From Sphaerisporangium perillae (lineage in GTDB: Bacteria > Actinomycetota > Actinomycetes > Streptosporangiales > Streptosporangiaceae): DNA of 64,000 nucleotides. Every line of letters begins with the position of its first letter. Position 1 is the stretch's first letter. Position numbers and translations under genes: made by a program. Location of the stretch: NCBI RefSeq assembly GCF_023276435.1, contig NZ_JALLPO010000011.1, forward strand, positions 62,001 through 126,000, written 5' to 3'. Positions 1 to 8,003 of the stretch are shown here, piece after piece. The notes below the pieces were generated by a model. The model was not told where the DNA came from, searched no databases, and was given only the letters and a program-made list of their open reading frames with translations.

Positions 1-1026
1 TCCTCCGCCCATGGCCAGGCTCAGGCGGTGAACGGGTCCCGTCCGCGATCGCAGGGCGGCACCTCGCTCCCGGAGGCGAACGGCGCCCTGGCCCTCGGAG
101 CGAACGCGGCGTGGTCCGCCGGCCAGAACGGATGTTCCGGGCAGGAGGGGGCGTCGGTCCCATGGCAGGACGGGTTCGCCTTCCAGCCGCGGAACGGGAA
201 CGGTGTCGCGTCCCGGGGGTTCGAGGGCGTGCCGGTGGTGCGAGAGGCGCCTTCGCCGCCGGCGCAGGACGGGTCCTCGCGTTCGTCCCCAGGGCAGGAG
301 CCGCGTTCGTCCCCAGGGCCGGACGGGCCCTCGCGTTCGTTCCCCGGACCGGAGGAGGTCTCGTCCCGGCAGAACGACGAGCCGCCGCGCTGGCCGGGGC
401 CGATGGGCGACTGGTTCGACGCGCAGGACAGGCCGCCCCGGCTCGACGTCTCCCGGCCGTACGGCACGCCCGGCGGGCTGGCCTGGCCCGACCCGCAGGT
501 CCAGCGCGATCTGTGCCAGGCGGTGCCCGACGGCGCCCGGTTCCCCGATCCGCGGGGCACCTGGATCCGCCTGATCAACGGGGAGGGCCCGTCGGAGGAT
601 CCCTTCCGGGCGACCAACTCACTCGACTGCGCGCTCGCGGTGCTCTCGACGTGGCACGGCGAGCCGGTGGTGGCCGCGCCGCGCCGGCCGGAGTACGACC
701 GTCTGGGGCGGCCGTCGCTCGACGGCGAACCCGGCGGCGTCGCCCGCGCCGAACGCTGGCTCGGGCACCGCTTCGAGTACGTCGGGCAGGGCCGCCGCGC
801 GTACACCGCGGTGGCGCAGCGGCTGGAGTCCGGCGGCCACGGCGCGGCGGCCGTGCTCGTCACCCGCTGGCCGTCCGGCGGCAACCACGCGTGGAACGCC
901 GTCAACGCCGCCGGGGAGGTCGTCTGGATCGACGCCCAGCGCGGGCACACCTCGGTGGATCCGCCCGCCGGGCCGGTGACCGGGGTCTTCTGCGTCGCCG
1001 TCGACCGGCGCGGGAGGCGGCTGTGA
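1..1026 (+). CDS. Papain-fold (Tox-PL-like) toxin domain protein, 5' end cut by window
   Basis: The frame is open from the first base, so the true start lies upstream; the first internal GTG is at base 28. The visible N-terminal part is low-complexity (Gly, Pro, Ser, Arg) with imperfect SSPG repeats at about 270-350, as in the linker of a polymorphic toxin. The last 150 residues look like a papain-type toxin/deamidase domain: Cys in SLDCALAV (codon 628-630), His in GNHAWNAV and Asp/Gln in WIDAQ fit a Cys-His-Asp triad. Families of this kind act on host glutamine residues or cleave proteins; the target here is unknown. The next gene resembles an Imm35 immunity protein, which supports a toxin/antitoxin-effector reading. 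Delivery domains would be upstream and are not visible. Confidence 0.72.
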   Translation, partial: SSAHGQAQAVNGSRPRSQGGTSLPEANGALALGANAAWSAGQNGCSGQEGASVPWQDGFAFQPRNGNGVASRGFEGVPVVREAPSPPAQDGSSRSSPGQEPRSSPGPDGPSRSFPGPEEVSSRQNDEPPRWPGPMGDWFDAQDRPPRLDVSRPYGTPGGLAWPDPQVQRDLCQAVPDGARFPDPRGTWIRLINGEGPSEDPFRATNSLDCALAVLSTWHGEPVVAAPRRPEYDRLGRPSLDGEPGGVARAERWLGHRFEYVGQGRRAYTAVAQRLESGGHGAAAVLVTRWPSGGNHAWNAVNAAGEVVWIDAQRGHTSVDPPAGPVTGVFCVAVDRRGRRL

Positions 1027-1069
1027 GCGGAGTCCTGTGCGCGGTGATCGACTGGCGGGGGAGGCGGCC
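976..1069 (+). repeat. 47-bp imperfect tandem duplication at the toxin 3' end
   Basis: Copy 1 (976-1022) encodes the toxin's last residues, ending RRGRRL; copy 2 (1023-1069) follows at once in another frame and would read WRGRRP. The toxin stop (1024-1026) falls in copy 2. A third GTG at 1070 begins the immunity gene, whose Shine-Dalgarno stretch lies inside copy 2. The duplication therefore seems to have made the short spacer and the ribosome binding site between the two genes. Confidence 0.7.
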
Positions 1070-1354
1070 GTGAACGGGCGAGCGGTGTCCCCCGAGCAGG
1101 CGAGGGTGCTGGCCGAGGAGTACTTCAACGGCCCGCTCCCCGCCGAGGAGGCCACGGAGGTCGGGCTGTACGCCTTCGACGACGGCTACGTCGCCTGGGC
1201 GAAGCCGCCCGAACCCGAAGATCCCAGCACGCTGCCCGCCACCGTGGGCGGCGGGTGCGTCGTCATCGACCGGATCACCGGCGAGATCTCCATCCGTCCT
1301 CTGCTGACCCCGGAGACCGTGGCCGACCAGTGGGCGGGGCGCCGCCCCCGCTAG
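1070..1354 (+). CDS. Imm35/YrhB-like immunity protein
   Basis: A 94-residue acidic protein with the pattern of the small YrhB/Imm35 family: an N-terminal helix (SPEQARVLAEEYFN), a central strand with YAFDDGYVAWA, then CVVIDRITGEIS followed by a proline-rich end. Imm35 proteins are found beside peptidase- or deaminase-type polymorphic toxins and block them by binding. I chose GTG 1070 because a GGGGAGGCGG stretch sits just upstream; an earlier GTG at 1037 would add 11 residues but lies within the 47-bp duplication. It follows the toxin by 43 bases, so the two are probably co-transcribed. Family assignment is from residue pattern only. Confidence 0.6.
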   Translation: MNGRAVSPEQARVLAEEYFNGPLPAEEATEVGLYAFDDGYVAWAKPPEPEDPSTLPATVGGGCVVIDRITGEISIRPLLTPETVADQWAGRRPR

Positions 1355-1366
1355 GCCGGTGCCCTG

Positions 1367-1714
1367 TCACGGGTGGCTGAGGACGTTCACCACGCGGCCG
1401 TTGGGATCGAGGACGAAGAAACGGCGTACTCCCCACGGCTCGTCCTGGAGCGGATGCACGATCTCCGCGCCGCTCGCGACCACGGCCGCGTGCACCGCGT
1501 CCACGTCGTCCACCTCGATGCTCATTTCGGGCTGGACGGCGGCGGACGCGTCCCCGGTCACGAACGTGATCTGCGCGGTGGGGTTGGACGGGGAGGCGAG
1601 CGTCATCACCCAGCCCTGGTTCATGACCTCCTCGAAGCCGAGCAGGCCGTAGAATTCCCGGCTCTGCCGCAGGTCTCCGGTACGGATGTCGGGCACGACA
1701 CGGCGGATGGTCAC
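1367..1714 (-). CDS. VOC-superfamily (glyoxalase/bleomycin resistance-like) protein
   Basis: 115 residues forming a single VOC module: VVPDIRTGDLRQSREFYGLLGFEE at the start, an ITFVTGD strand, EVDDVDAVHAAVVASGAEIVHP, then WGVRRFFVLDPNGRVVNVLSH. Members bind a metal or small ligand as dimers and include lyases, dioxygenases and drug-binding proteins; the substrate cannot be told from sequence. GTG at 1714 is the likely start because AAGGAG lies about 10 bases upstream and homology begins there, although the frame stays open further out. It is convergent with the toxin/immunity pair and appears monocistronic. Confidence 0.8.
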   Translation of the reverse strand: MTIRRVVPDIRTGDLRQSREFYGLLGFEEVMNQGWVMTLASPSNPTAQITFVTGDASAAVQPEMSIEVDDVDAVHAAVVASGAEIVHPLQDEPWGVRRFFVLDPNGRVVNVLSHP

Positions 1715-1961
1715 AGGGTGGCTCCTTCTGGTCGGCGGACGCCGGCAACGGCGGCCGACCTCGATTGTGCGGCAGGAAGCCGCCGGCACGGTGGTCGGTA
1801 TCGAACAGTTTGGCGAATAGAGGCGTCGGCGGCCCTCGCGCCTCGTACCCTTTACACCGAATGGAGGAGATGATCGATTCGGGTCACGGCCTCTTCCGTC
1901 TCGCTGACCGTCCACGAAGGTGCCGCACCGCGCCAGTAGCAGCAGCAAAGGAGAGCCCCGC

Positions 1962-2165
1962 GTGGCCACCGCCCCCTCCCGTCACGAGCCGCCCGTCGCC
2001 GACGACCACAACCTGATCCAGGTGATCGACCTCGGGCCGGGCGCGGGCCACGACGGCGGCAGGGTCGTGTTCACCGGCACCCCGGCCCGGCTGGTCGCCG
2101 ACGCCGACACGCTCACCGCACGCCATCTCCGTGAGTACGTGGGATTCGGCGTGGGTGAGCGCTGA
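1962..2165 (+). pseudogene. UvrA-paralogue remnant: N-terminus fused in frame to C-terminus
   Basis: A 67-codon frame starts at GTG 1962 behind a good AAAGGAG (about 1948-1954). Its first 25 residues (ending PVADDHNLIQV) match the start of UvrA-like ABC proteins, where the next block would normally be a GAR-x-NNL segment. Instead it continues straight into IDLGPGAGHDGG, the extreme C-terminal signature of UvrA-type ATPases, followed by FTGTPARLVADADTLTARHL. About 700 residues, including both ATPase cores and the zinc modules, are missing without loss of frame. The simplest reading is an in-frame internal deletion; an excinuclease or drug-resistance role is impossible for this product. It might still be translated. 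Confidence 0.7.
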
Positions 2166-2175
2166 CCGGGTACGA

Positions 2176-4755
2176 CTAGTCGCTCCCCAGGGAGCCGACG
2201 ATGGAGGCGCGGGCGGCCTTGCGCGCGGGCAGGGCCGCCGCGAGCACCCCGGCCGCGCCGGACAGGACGACGAACAGCAGCACCTGCGTGAAGGGCACCC
2301 GGAAGAGGATGTCCTCCACCAGGGTCTGGGTGGCGGCCCAGCCGAACGTGACGCCCAGCGCCACGCCGACGATGGCGCCGATGAGGCCGAGGATCAGCGC
2401 CTCGACCGACAGCATCCGCCGTAGCTGCGGCCGGGTCAGGCCGAGGGCTCGCAGCAGCGCCGACTCCCGGGTCCGCTCGTGCACCGACAGGCTGAGGGTG
2501 TTGGCGATGCCCAGCAGCGAGATCAGGATCGCCAGGCCGAGCAGACCGGCGACCATCATGAGCAGCATGTCCAGCGCGTCGTCGAACTCGCTCCTGACCT
2601 CGGTGGAGCTGAGGACCTTGGCGGTCGGGTACGGCTGCGCCGCGGCCTCGACGGCCCTTCGCGAGACGTCGGCGGTCACGCCGTCCTTGGCGTTGACGAG
2701 GAGCCGGGTGTCGTCCAGCGGGCCGAAGTAGCGCTCGAAGGCGGCCTCGGGCACGGTGACGTCCGGCAGCGGCACCGTGTCCGGGTCGAAGACCCCGAGC
2801 ACCTTCAGCCGTACCGTGCCCGCCTTCGGCGTGGCCATCGCGATCGTGTCACCGGGCTCGGCCGTGAGCCTTCGGGCGACGTCGTCCGCCACCACCGCCG
2901 ACGCGCCTTCGAAGCCGCGCAACGATCCCTTCCGCAGCGCGACCTCGTACGGGCCGTTGAACGTGCCGACCTGGTCGGTGGCGCGGTCCTTGCCGGCCTG
3001 GCCGCCGGCGCCGCCAGCACCGGTACCGCCGGTGGCGGCGTCCTCCGCGACCCGGGCCTGCGACTGCCGGATCTCCACGACCGAGGTCAGCTCCGGCCGG
3101 GCGCGAAGGCCGGCGGCCAGCGCCCAGGGGAGTGCGGCGTCCTTGCCTGCGGAGGCGGCGATCTGCGCGGAGACCAGATAGTCGACGGGGAACTGCTTGT
3201 CCAGCCGGGCGGTGAAGGTCGCCCGGCTCGTGGCGGTGATGACCGAGATCAGCGTCATGAGCGTCACGCCGATCGTCAGCGCGATCGTCGTGGTGGCCGA
3301 GCGCTTCGGGTTGCGGCGCGAGTTGTCCATGGCGAGCCTGCCGGGGACGCCGAACAGCGTGGCGGGCGCCCACCCGGCGAACGCGCTCAGCGGCCTGACG
3401 ATCACCGGGCCGAGGATCAGCACCGCGCAGAAGGTGAGCACGCCGCCGGCCATGACGATGTACAGCGCCTGCTCGCCGGGGGACAGCAGGACGCCGGTGA
3501 CCGTGGTGCCCACGCCCGCGAGCAGGAACAGCGAGGCGAACACCACCCGCAGCACACCCGTCCTGAAGGTGTGCTCGTCGGTCTGGGTGCGCAGTGCCGC
3601 GACCGGGGCGACCTTGGTGGCCGAACGCGCCGGCAGCACCGCCGCGGCGACGGTGACGACCAGGCCGATGGCGAGGGCGAGCACGATGGTCCGCGGCGCG
3701 AGGGAGACCCCGGCCGAGGGCACGTCCTGCCCGGCGGCCTTCAGCAGGGCGAGCGCGCCCGCGCCGAGCCCGAGCCCGGTCAGCAGGCCGAGGACCGACG
3801 ACAGGAGCCCGACCACCACCGACTCCAGCAGGATGGAGCCGAAGACCTGCCTGCGCGTCGCTCCGATGCAGCGCAGCAGCGCCATCTCCCTGGTGCGCTG
3901 TGCCACCAGGATGTTGAAGGTGTTGTAGATCACCAGGGCGGCGACGAACATCGCCACCAGGCCGAACATCAGCAGCGCCGCGGCCATGACATCGATGTCG
4001 GCGCCGTTGCTCCTGGCCAGTTCCTGGGCGAGCTCCTGCCCGGTGTAGACCTTGTACCCTTTGCCGCCGAGCGCGGAGGAGACGGCGGCCTTCAGCCCCT
4101 CCGGGGTGACGCCGGCCGCCGCGGCGACGTCGATCTCCACGAAGCCCTTCGCCCCGGTCATCTCCTGCGCCGTGGCGGTGGTGAACCCCACCGCTCCCCT
4201 GTAGGCCAGCCCCTGGTCCACGCCCACGTCGAAGAGCCCGACCACCTGGAAGGCGTGCGGCTTGCCGTGCCCGTCGAGCACCTTGACGGTGTCGCCGGGC
4301 GCGAAGCCGCGGGTCTTCGCCGTGTTCGCGTCGATGACGACCTGGTCGGCGGCGGCCGGCGCGGCGCCGGAGGTGATCGCCGTACGGTTCAGCCCGCCGG
4401 TGGCGATCGAGATGCCCGCTGTGGAGAGGTCGCCGACGGCCTTGCCGTCCTTGCCGATCAGGGCGGCGTCCCCCTGGACCACGCCCTGCGCGTCCGCGAC
4501 GCCACTGACGCCGCGGATCGCGGCGAGGTCGCCCGGCGGGAGCAGGGCGGGCTCGTCGCCGCGCGTGCTCTGCGGCACCACCGCCACGTCCACCTTGTCG
4601 GCCGAGGCCGCGATGCGCTCCGTGAACCCCGCCTGGATCGTGTCGGTGAGCACGAAGGTGCCGGCGATGAAGCCCACGCCGAGCGTGATCGCCAGCGACG
4701 TCAGCAGCAGGCGCAGCTTGTGCGCCCGCAGTCCCGCCAGAGTGGTCTTCAGCAC
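2176..4755 (-). CDS. FtsX/MacB-type ABC transporter permease
   Basis: 859 residues with the two-module layout of actinobacterial FtsX-like permeases: a TM helix near 15-37 ([20 protein letters not shown]), an extracellular MacB-like domain to about 250, three TMs around 255-380, a short helical pair near 400-450, a second N-terminal TM ([20 protein letters not shown]), another periplasm-facing domain and three final TMs at about 715-845. The two TRExALLR motifs ([15 protein letters not shown] and [15 protein letters not shown]) are the coupling helices. Such proteins work as mechanotransmission exporters or as antibiotic/peptide resistance pumps rather than as classical channels. GTG start, two bases past the stop of the ATPase gene, so the pair is translationally coupled. 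Confidence 0.93.
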   Translation of the reverse strand: MLKTTLAGLRAHKLRLLLTSLAITLGVGFIAGTFVLTDTIQAGFTERIAASADKVDVAVVPQSTRGDEPALLPPGDLAAIRGVSGVADAQGVVQGDAALIGKDGKAVGDLSTAGISIATGGLNRTAITSGAAPAAADQVVIDANTAKTRGFAPGDTVKVLDGHGKPHAFQVVGLFDVGVDQGLAYRGAVGFTTATAQEMTGAKGFVEIDVAAAAGVTPEGLKAAVSSALGGKGYKVYTGQELAQELARSNGADIDVMAAALLMFGLVAMFVAALVIYNTFNILVAQRTREMALLRCIGATRRQVFGSILLESVVVGLLSSVLGLLTGLGLGAGALALLKAAGQDVPSAGVSLAPRTIVLALAIGLVVTVAAAVLPARSATKVAPVAALRTQTDEHTFRTGVLRVVFASLFLLAGVGTTVTGVLLSPGEQALYIVMAGGVLTFCAVLILGPVIVRPLSAFAGWAPATLFGVPGRLAMDNSRRNPKRSATTTIALTIGVTLMTLISVITATSRATFTARLDKQFPVDYLVSAQIAASAGKDAALPWALAAGLRARPELTSVVEIRQSQARVAEDAATGGTGAGGAGGQAGKDRATDQVGTFNGPYEVALRKGSLRGFEGASAVVADDVARRLTAEPGDTIAMATPKAGTVRLKVLGVFDPDTVPLPDVTVPEAAFERYFGPLDDTRLLVNAKDGVTADVSRRAVEAAAQPYPTAKVLSSTEVRSEFDDALDMLLMMVAGLLGLAILISLLGIANTLSLSVHERTRESALLRALGLTRPQLRRMLSVEALILGLIGAIVGVALGVTFGWAATQTLVEDILFRVPFTQVLLFVVLSGAAGVLAAALPARKAARASIVGSLGSD

Positions 4756-4756
4756 C

Positions 4757-5524
4757 TCAGCCCTCCAGCTTCATCAGCGTGTCGAGCACGGTCTGCGGGG
4801 AGGGATGCGCCAGCTCGGTCACCAGCACGCCGTCGCGCAGGAAGACCACGCGGTCGGCGTAGGAGGCGGCGACCGGATCGTGGGTCACCATGACGATGGT
4901 CTGCTCCAGCTCGCGCACCGAGGTGCGCAGGAAGGACAGCACCTCGGCGCCGCTGCGCGAGTCCAGGTTGCCGGTCGGCTCGTCCGCGAAGATGACCTGG
5001 GGCTTGCTGATGAGCGCCCGGGCGACCGCGACGCGCTGCTGCTGGCCGCCGGACAGCTCGCTCGGCCGGTGCTTGAGCCGGTCGCCGAGCCCCACGGTAC
5101 GGATCACCGTGTCGAACAGCTCCTGGTCGGGCCGGCGGCCGGCGATGTCCAGCGGCAGGAGGACGTTCTGCTCGGCGGTGAGCGTCGGGAGCAGGTTGAA
5201 CGCCTGGAAGATGAACCCCACGCGCTCGCGCCGCAGCAGCGTTAGCCGCTTGTCGCTGAGCCGGGTGATCTCGATGTCCCCGATGCGCACCTCGCCGTCC
5301 GTCACGGTGTCCAGGCCGGCCAGGCAGTGCATCAGGGTCGACTTCCCGGAGCCGGACGGGCCCATGATCGCGGTGAAGGCGCCGGTGTCGAACCGCACGT
5401 CCACCCCGCGCAGCGCGTGGACGGCGGCGTCCCCCTTGCCGTAGACCTTCGTCACCCCTCTGGCGACGACGGCGGCGGTGGACGCGGCCGCCCGGCGGAC
5501 GGCTTCCTCTCCGGTGACGGTCAC
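4757..5524 (-). CDS. ABC transporter ATP-binding protein (MacB/LolD type)
   Basis: 255 residues. Walker [10 protein letters not shown] at 55-63, Q-loop in [10 protein letters not shown], signature LSGGQQQR, Walker [14 protein letters not shown] and the H-loop in MVTHDP are all intact, so it should hydrolyse ATP. The TGNLDSRSG ending of Walker B is typical of the LolD/MacB subclass that drives FtsX-like permeases. GTG 5524 is chosen because TTGAGGAG lies 6-13 bases upstream; an open frame extends further but without homology. It sits between the response regulator (194 bases upstream) and the permease (downstream, nearly touching), suggesting a sensor-regulator-pump unit. Confidence 0.94.
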   Translation of the reverse strand: MTVTGEEAVRRAAASTAAVVARGVTKVYGKGDAAVHALRGVDVRFDTGAFTAIMGPSGSGKSTLMHCLAGLDTVTDGEVRIGDIEITRLSDKRLTLLRRERVGFIFQAFNLLPTLTAEQNVLLPLDIAGRRPDQELFDTVIRTVGLGDRLKHRPSELSGGQQQRVAVARALISKPQVIFADEPTGNLDSRSGAEVLSFLRTSVRELEQTIVMVTHDPVAASYADRVVFLRDGVLVTELAHPSPQTVLDTLMKLEG

Positions 5525-5718
5525 GTCTGGCTCCTCAAGCGGTAAGTGTCTGAGCTGCGGAATCTCCGCGAGATCAACGCTATTGCCGCATGTGCCGCGA
5601 TTCGTGGCCCCTGGGAACGGACTTGGGGTACGCCTGGAGAGGGTGCCGGACGGGCCCGTGCGACTGCTGAGGTACCGGGGACTCACCCTTTCGGCCGACC
5701 CCGCCGGCCGGATGCGGG

Positions 5719-6426
5719 TCAGTGCTCGGGCGCGGTGCCGCCGAGCGGAGTGATCAGGCCGGTCTCGTAGGCGTACACGACCGCCTGGGCGCGGTCGCGC
5801 GCGCCGAGCTTCGCCAGGATCCGGCCGAGGTGCGTCTTGACCGTGGCCTCGGCCAGGACGAGCCGCTGCGCGATCTCCGCGTTGGACAGGCCCCGCCCGA
5901 CCAGCACCAGGACCTCGCGTTCGCGTGCGGTGAGCTGCCGGAGCCCGTCGGGCTCGGTCGCCTCCACGCCGGGCAGGTGGACGGTGAAGCGCTGCAGCAG
6001 CCTGCGGGTCGTGCTCGGCGCCACGACCGCGTCCCCCGAGTGCACCGAGTGGATCGCGCTGATCAGGTCGGACGGGGGCACGTCCTTCAGCAGGAATCCC
6101 GAGGCGCCGGCCTTCAGCGCCGCGAAGGCGTACTCGTCGAGGTCGAAGGTCGTCAGGATGAGCACCTTCGGCGGGTCGGCCATGGTGCCGATCAGCCGGG
6201 TCGCCTCCACGCCGTCCACGCGCGGCATGCGCACGTCCATCAGGACGACGTCGGCCCGCACCGCGCGGAGCAGCTCCAGCGCCGCGGCGCCGTCGGCGGC
6301 CTCCCCGACGACCTCGATGTCAGGCTGGGCGCCGAGGACCATACGGAAGCCGGCGCGGACGAGCTGCTGGTCGTCGACCAGCACGACCTTGATCGCCGCC
6401 CCGTCCTGCTCGCCGGGCATGCTCAT
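5719..6426 (-). CDS. NarL/LuxR-family response regulator
   Basis: 235 residues: receiver domain with the acidic pair D18/D19, phospho-acceptor D64 (VLMDVRMP) and the conserved lysine in GFLLKDVPP, then a LuxR-type HTH (LTAREREVLVLVGRGLSNAEIAQRLVLAEATVKTHLGRIL split over about 165-205). The ATG at 6426 overlaps the stop of the kinase gene by four bases (ATGA), giving tight stoichiometry. Its likely targets are its own operon and the adjoining ABC exporter; a palindrome at 7667-7682 is a candidate binding site. Confidence 0.95.
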   Translation of the reverse strand: MSMPGEQDGAAIKVVLVDDQQLVRAGFRMVLGAQPDIEVVGEAADGAAALELLRAVRADVVLMDVRMPRVDGVEATRLIGTMADPPKVLILTTFDLDEYAFAALKAGASGFLLKDVPPSDLISAIHSVHSGDAVVAPSTTRRLLQRFTVHLPGVEATEPDGLRQLTAREREVLVLVGRGLSNAEIAQRLVLAEATVKTHLGRILAKLGARDRAQAVVYAYETGLITPLGGTAPEH

Positions 6427-7607
6427 GCGGCCCTGGTCACGGGGAGTCGTACGGCCACCTGGAATCCTCCTCCTGGGCAAGGGGAAGCGTGCACGCTGCC
6501 CTCGTACATCGCGACACGTTCGCGCATGCCGATGAGCCCGTGCCCGTCGATGCTGCGCGGCGCGGCCGCGCCCCGCCCGTCGTCCGTCACCCGCAGCATG
6601 ATCTCCTGTGGACCGTACTCCATCTCGACCCGGGCCCTCGCGCCCGGTCCGCCGTGTTTGAGGGTGTTGGTCAGGGCCTCTTGGACGATGCGATAGATCA
6701 CCAGCTGTTCCCCTTCGGGCAGGTCGCGGTGGGTGCCGGTGACGGTGTACTCGACCGGCAGGCCGGACCGCCGGATGTGGGTCACCAGCCCGTCGAGCTC
6801 GGCCACCCCCGGCTGCGGCGCGTACTCCTCCTCGCTCGCGTCGTCCTGCCTGAGCACGCCGACCAGGCGGCGCATCTCGGCGAGGGCCTGCCGCCCGGTG
6901 CTGGAGATCGTCTGGACGGCCCGTCGCGCCTGCTCGGGATCGCTGTCGATGGCGTACCCCGCCCCGTCGGCCTGGACGATCATCACGCTCACGTTGTGGG
7001 CGACCACGTCGTGGAGCTCGCGGGCGATGCGCGCCCGTTCGGCCGCGGCGGCGATGCGCGCCTGCTGGTCACGCTCGTGTTCGGCGCGCACCGCCCGCTC
7101 CTCCAGGCTCTCCAGGTACCGCCGCCGGGTGTTGGCGTAGATGCCGCCGATCCAGGTGGCGGCCATGAAGAGCGAGCCGGAGGCCAGGGCGAGCACGGTC
7201 AGCTCTCCCCAGCGGAGCAGCACCAGGCACACGCCCAGCTCGACGATCGCCCCCGCCGCGATGGCCCAGCGCAGGGCGCAGAGCGACGCGACGCTGTACA
7301 TCGCGACCAGGACCGCGAGGTTGGCGGGGAGCGGCTCGACGCGCAGGAGCCACTGCAGGAAGCTGATGAGCGCGACGGCCGCGAACGCGTGGACGGGGCG
7401 GCTGCGGCGCCAGAACAGCGGGGCGATGAGCGCCGCCGACACCGCCAGGTATCCGGGGACGCCGAGGCCGATGGCCCCCGGCAGGTGGCTGGTGCCGCGG
7501 TCGTAGTTGGCCATCGACGTCAGGCACATGAGGAGGAGCGGTACCAGGAACAGCAGGTCCACCAGCTTGGCGTGGCTGGCCCCCCATGAGCGCACTCTCC
7601 CGAACAC
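6423..7607 (-). CDS. Sensor histidine kinase, HisKA_3 type
   Basis: 394 residues. Four to five TM helices occupy about residues 15-160, with very short loops, so it probably senses within or at the membrane, like LiaS/DesK-type kinases. A coiled segment (YLESLEERAVRAEHERDQQ) leads to the HisKA_3 box with H199 (ARELHDVVAHNVS) and an HATPase_c domain carrying the N box (QEALTNTLKHGG) and G box (DDGRGAA, GHGLIGMRERV). It is the first gene of a four-gene minus-strand set with the response regulator and an FtsX-type exporter. The GTG start at 7607 has only a weak ribosome binding site. Confidence 0.92.
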   Translation of the reverse strand: MFGRVRSWGASHAKLVDLLFLVPLLLMCLTSMANYDRGTSHLPGAIGLGVPGYLAVSAALIAPLFWRRSRPVHAFAAVALISFLQWLLRVEPLPANLAVLVAMYSVASLCALRWAIAAGAIVELGVCLVLLRWGELTVLALASGSLFMAATWIGGIYANTRRRYLESLEERAVRAEHERDQQARIAAAAERARIARELHDVVAHNVSVMIVQADGAGYAIDSDPEQARRAVQTISSTGRQALAEMRRLVGVLRQDDASEEEYAPQPGVAELDGLVTHIRRSGLPVEYTVTGTHRDLPEGEQLVIYRIVQEALTNTLKHGGPGARARVEMEYGPQEIMLRVTDDGRGAAAPRSIDGHGLIGMRERVAMYEGSVHASPCPGGGFQVAVRLPVTRAA

Positions 7608-7666
7608 GTGACCAACCCTACGTTCGCCCAGCTCACCGCCCTTCCGCCTGGAGAGGGATCTGTGTC

Positions 7667-7682
7667 TACGACCCAGGTCGTA
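7667..7682. promoter_or_regulatory. Perfect palindrome TACGACCcaGGTCGTA before the two-component/ABC operon
   Basis: Seven-base arms separated by CA, 60 bases upstream of the kinase start. LuxR-type response regulators bind such inverted repeats as dimers, so autoregulation by the NarL-family regulator encoded here is the natural guess. No second copy was seen in the 194-base gap before the ATPase gene. Confidence 0.5.
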
Positions 7683-7770
7683 CGGGACAAATGGCTTACA
7701 CCGGTCTTACGGCTCGTCCGGCATAGTTCTTTTTGGGAGCACACCTTCGGGTGAGTAAAGGGAGAACGAG

Positions 7771-7860
7771 ATGCAGGGGACAAAGACGACGGGTCGCGTG
7801 GCCGGGGGGACTGCCACGCGACCCCGAGACCCCGAATCCTCTCCCCTTTCCCTCGCTTGA
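7771..7860 (+). CDS. Candidate 29-residue small protein or leader peptide
   Basis: An ATG at 7771 is preceded by AAAGGGAG with a seven-base gap, a strong ribosome binding site. The frame runs 29 codons to TGA 7858-7860 and encodes a basic, Thr/Gly/Pro/Arg-rich peptide starting MQGTKTTGRVAGG. The mRNA can fold inside the frame: GGTCGCGTGGC (7791-7801) pairs with GCCACGCGACC (7813-7823). A strong hairpin follows 30 bases downstream. No plus-strand gene comes after it, so this is a stand-alone small gene or a small RNA rather than an attenuator of a neighbour. I do not recognise the peptide. Confidence 0.35.
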   Translation: MQGTKTTGRVAGGTATRPRDPESSPLSLA

Positions 7861-7890
7861 CGCCCTCTGCCCAGCGGGCCGATGCGGGAA

Positions 7891-7921
7891 AGAGCCGCCT
7901 CCACCACGTGGAGGCGGCTCT
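7891..7921. terminator. Strong hairpin, probable bidirectional terminator
   Basis: AGAGCCGCCTCCAC pairs perfectly with GTGGAGGCGGCTCT over 14 bp with a CAC loop. On the minus strand it lies 80-110 bases beyond the stop of the gene ending at 8004 and is followed by TTTCCC; on the plus strand it would end a transcript from the small frame at 7771. No long T tract is present, as is usual in high-GC actinomycetes. Confidence 0.65.
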
Positions 7922-8003
7922 CGTGTGTCGCGGGGACGTCGCAGCCGTGCGTAGGGCCGCCTCGGCCCGCCTGTGCGGAGGCCTTGCTGCTTGCGCGGAC
8001 GCC

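Noticed and set aside
2479-4893. Long plus-strand open frame opposite the ABC permease
   Set aside because: It mirrors the minus-strand permease and ATPase genes; composition is Arg/Gly/His-rich antisense sequence with no domain, as for other long frames opposite real genes.
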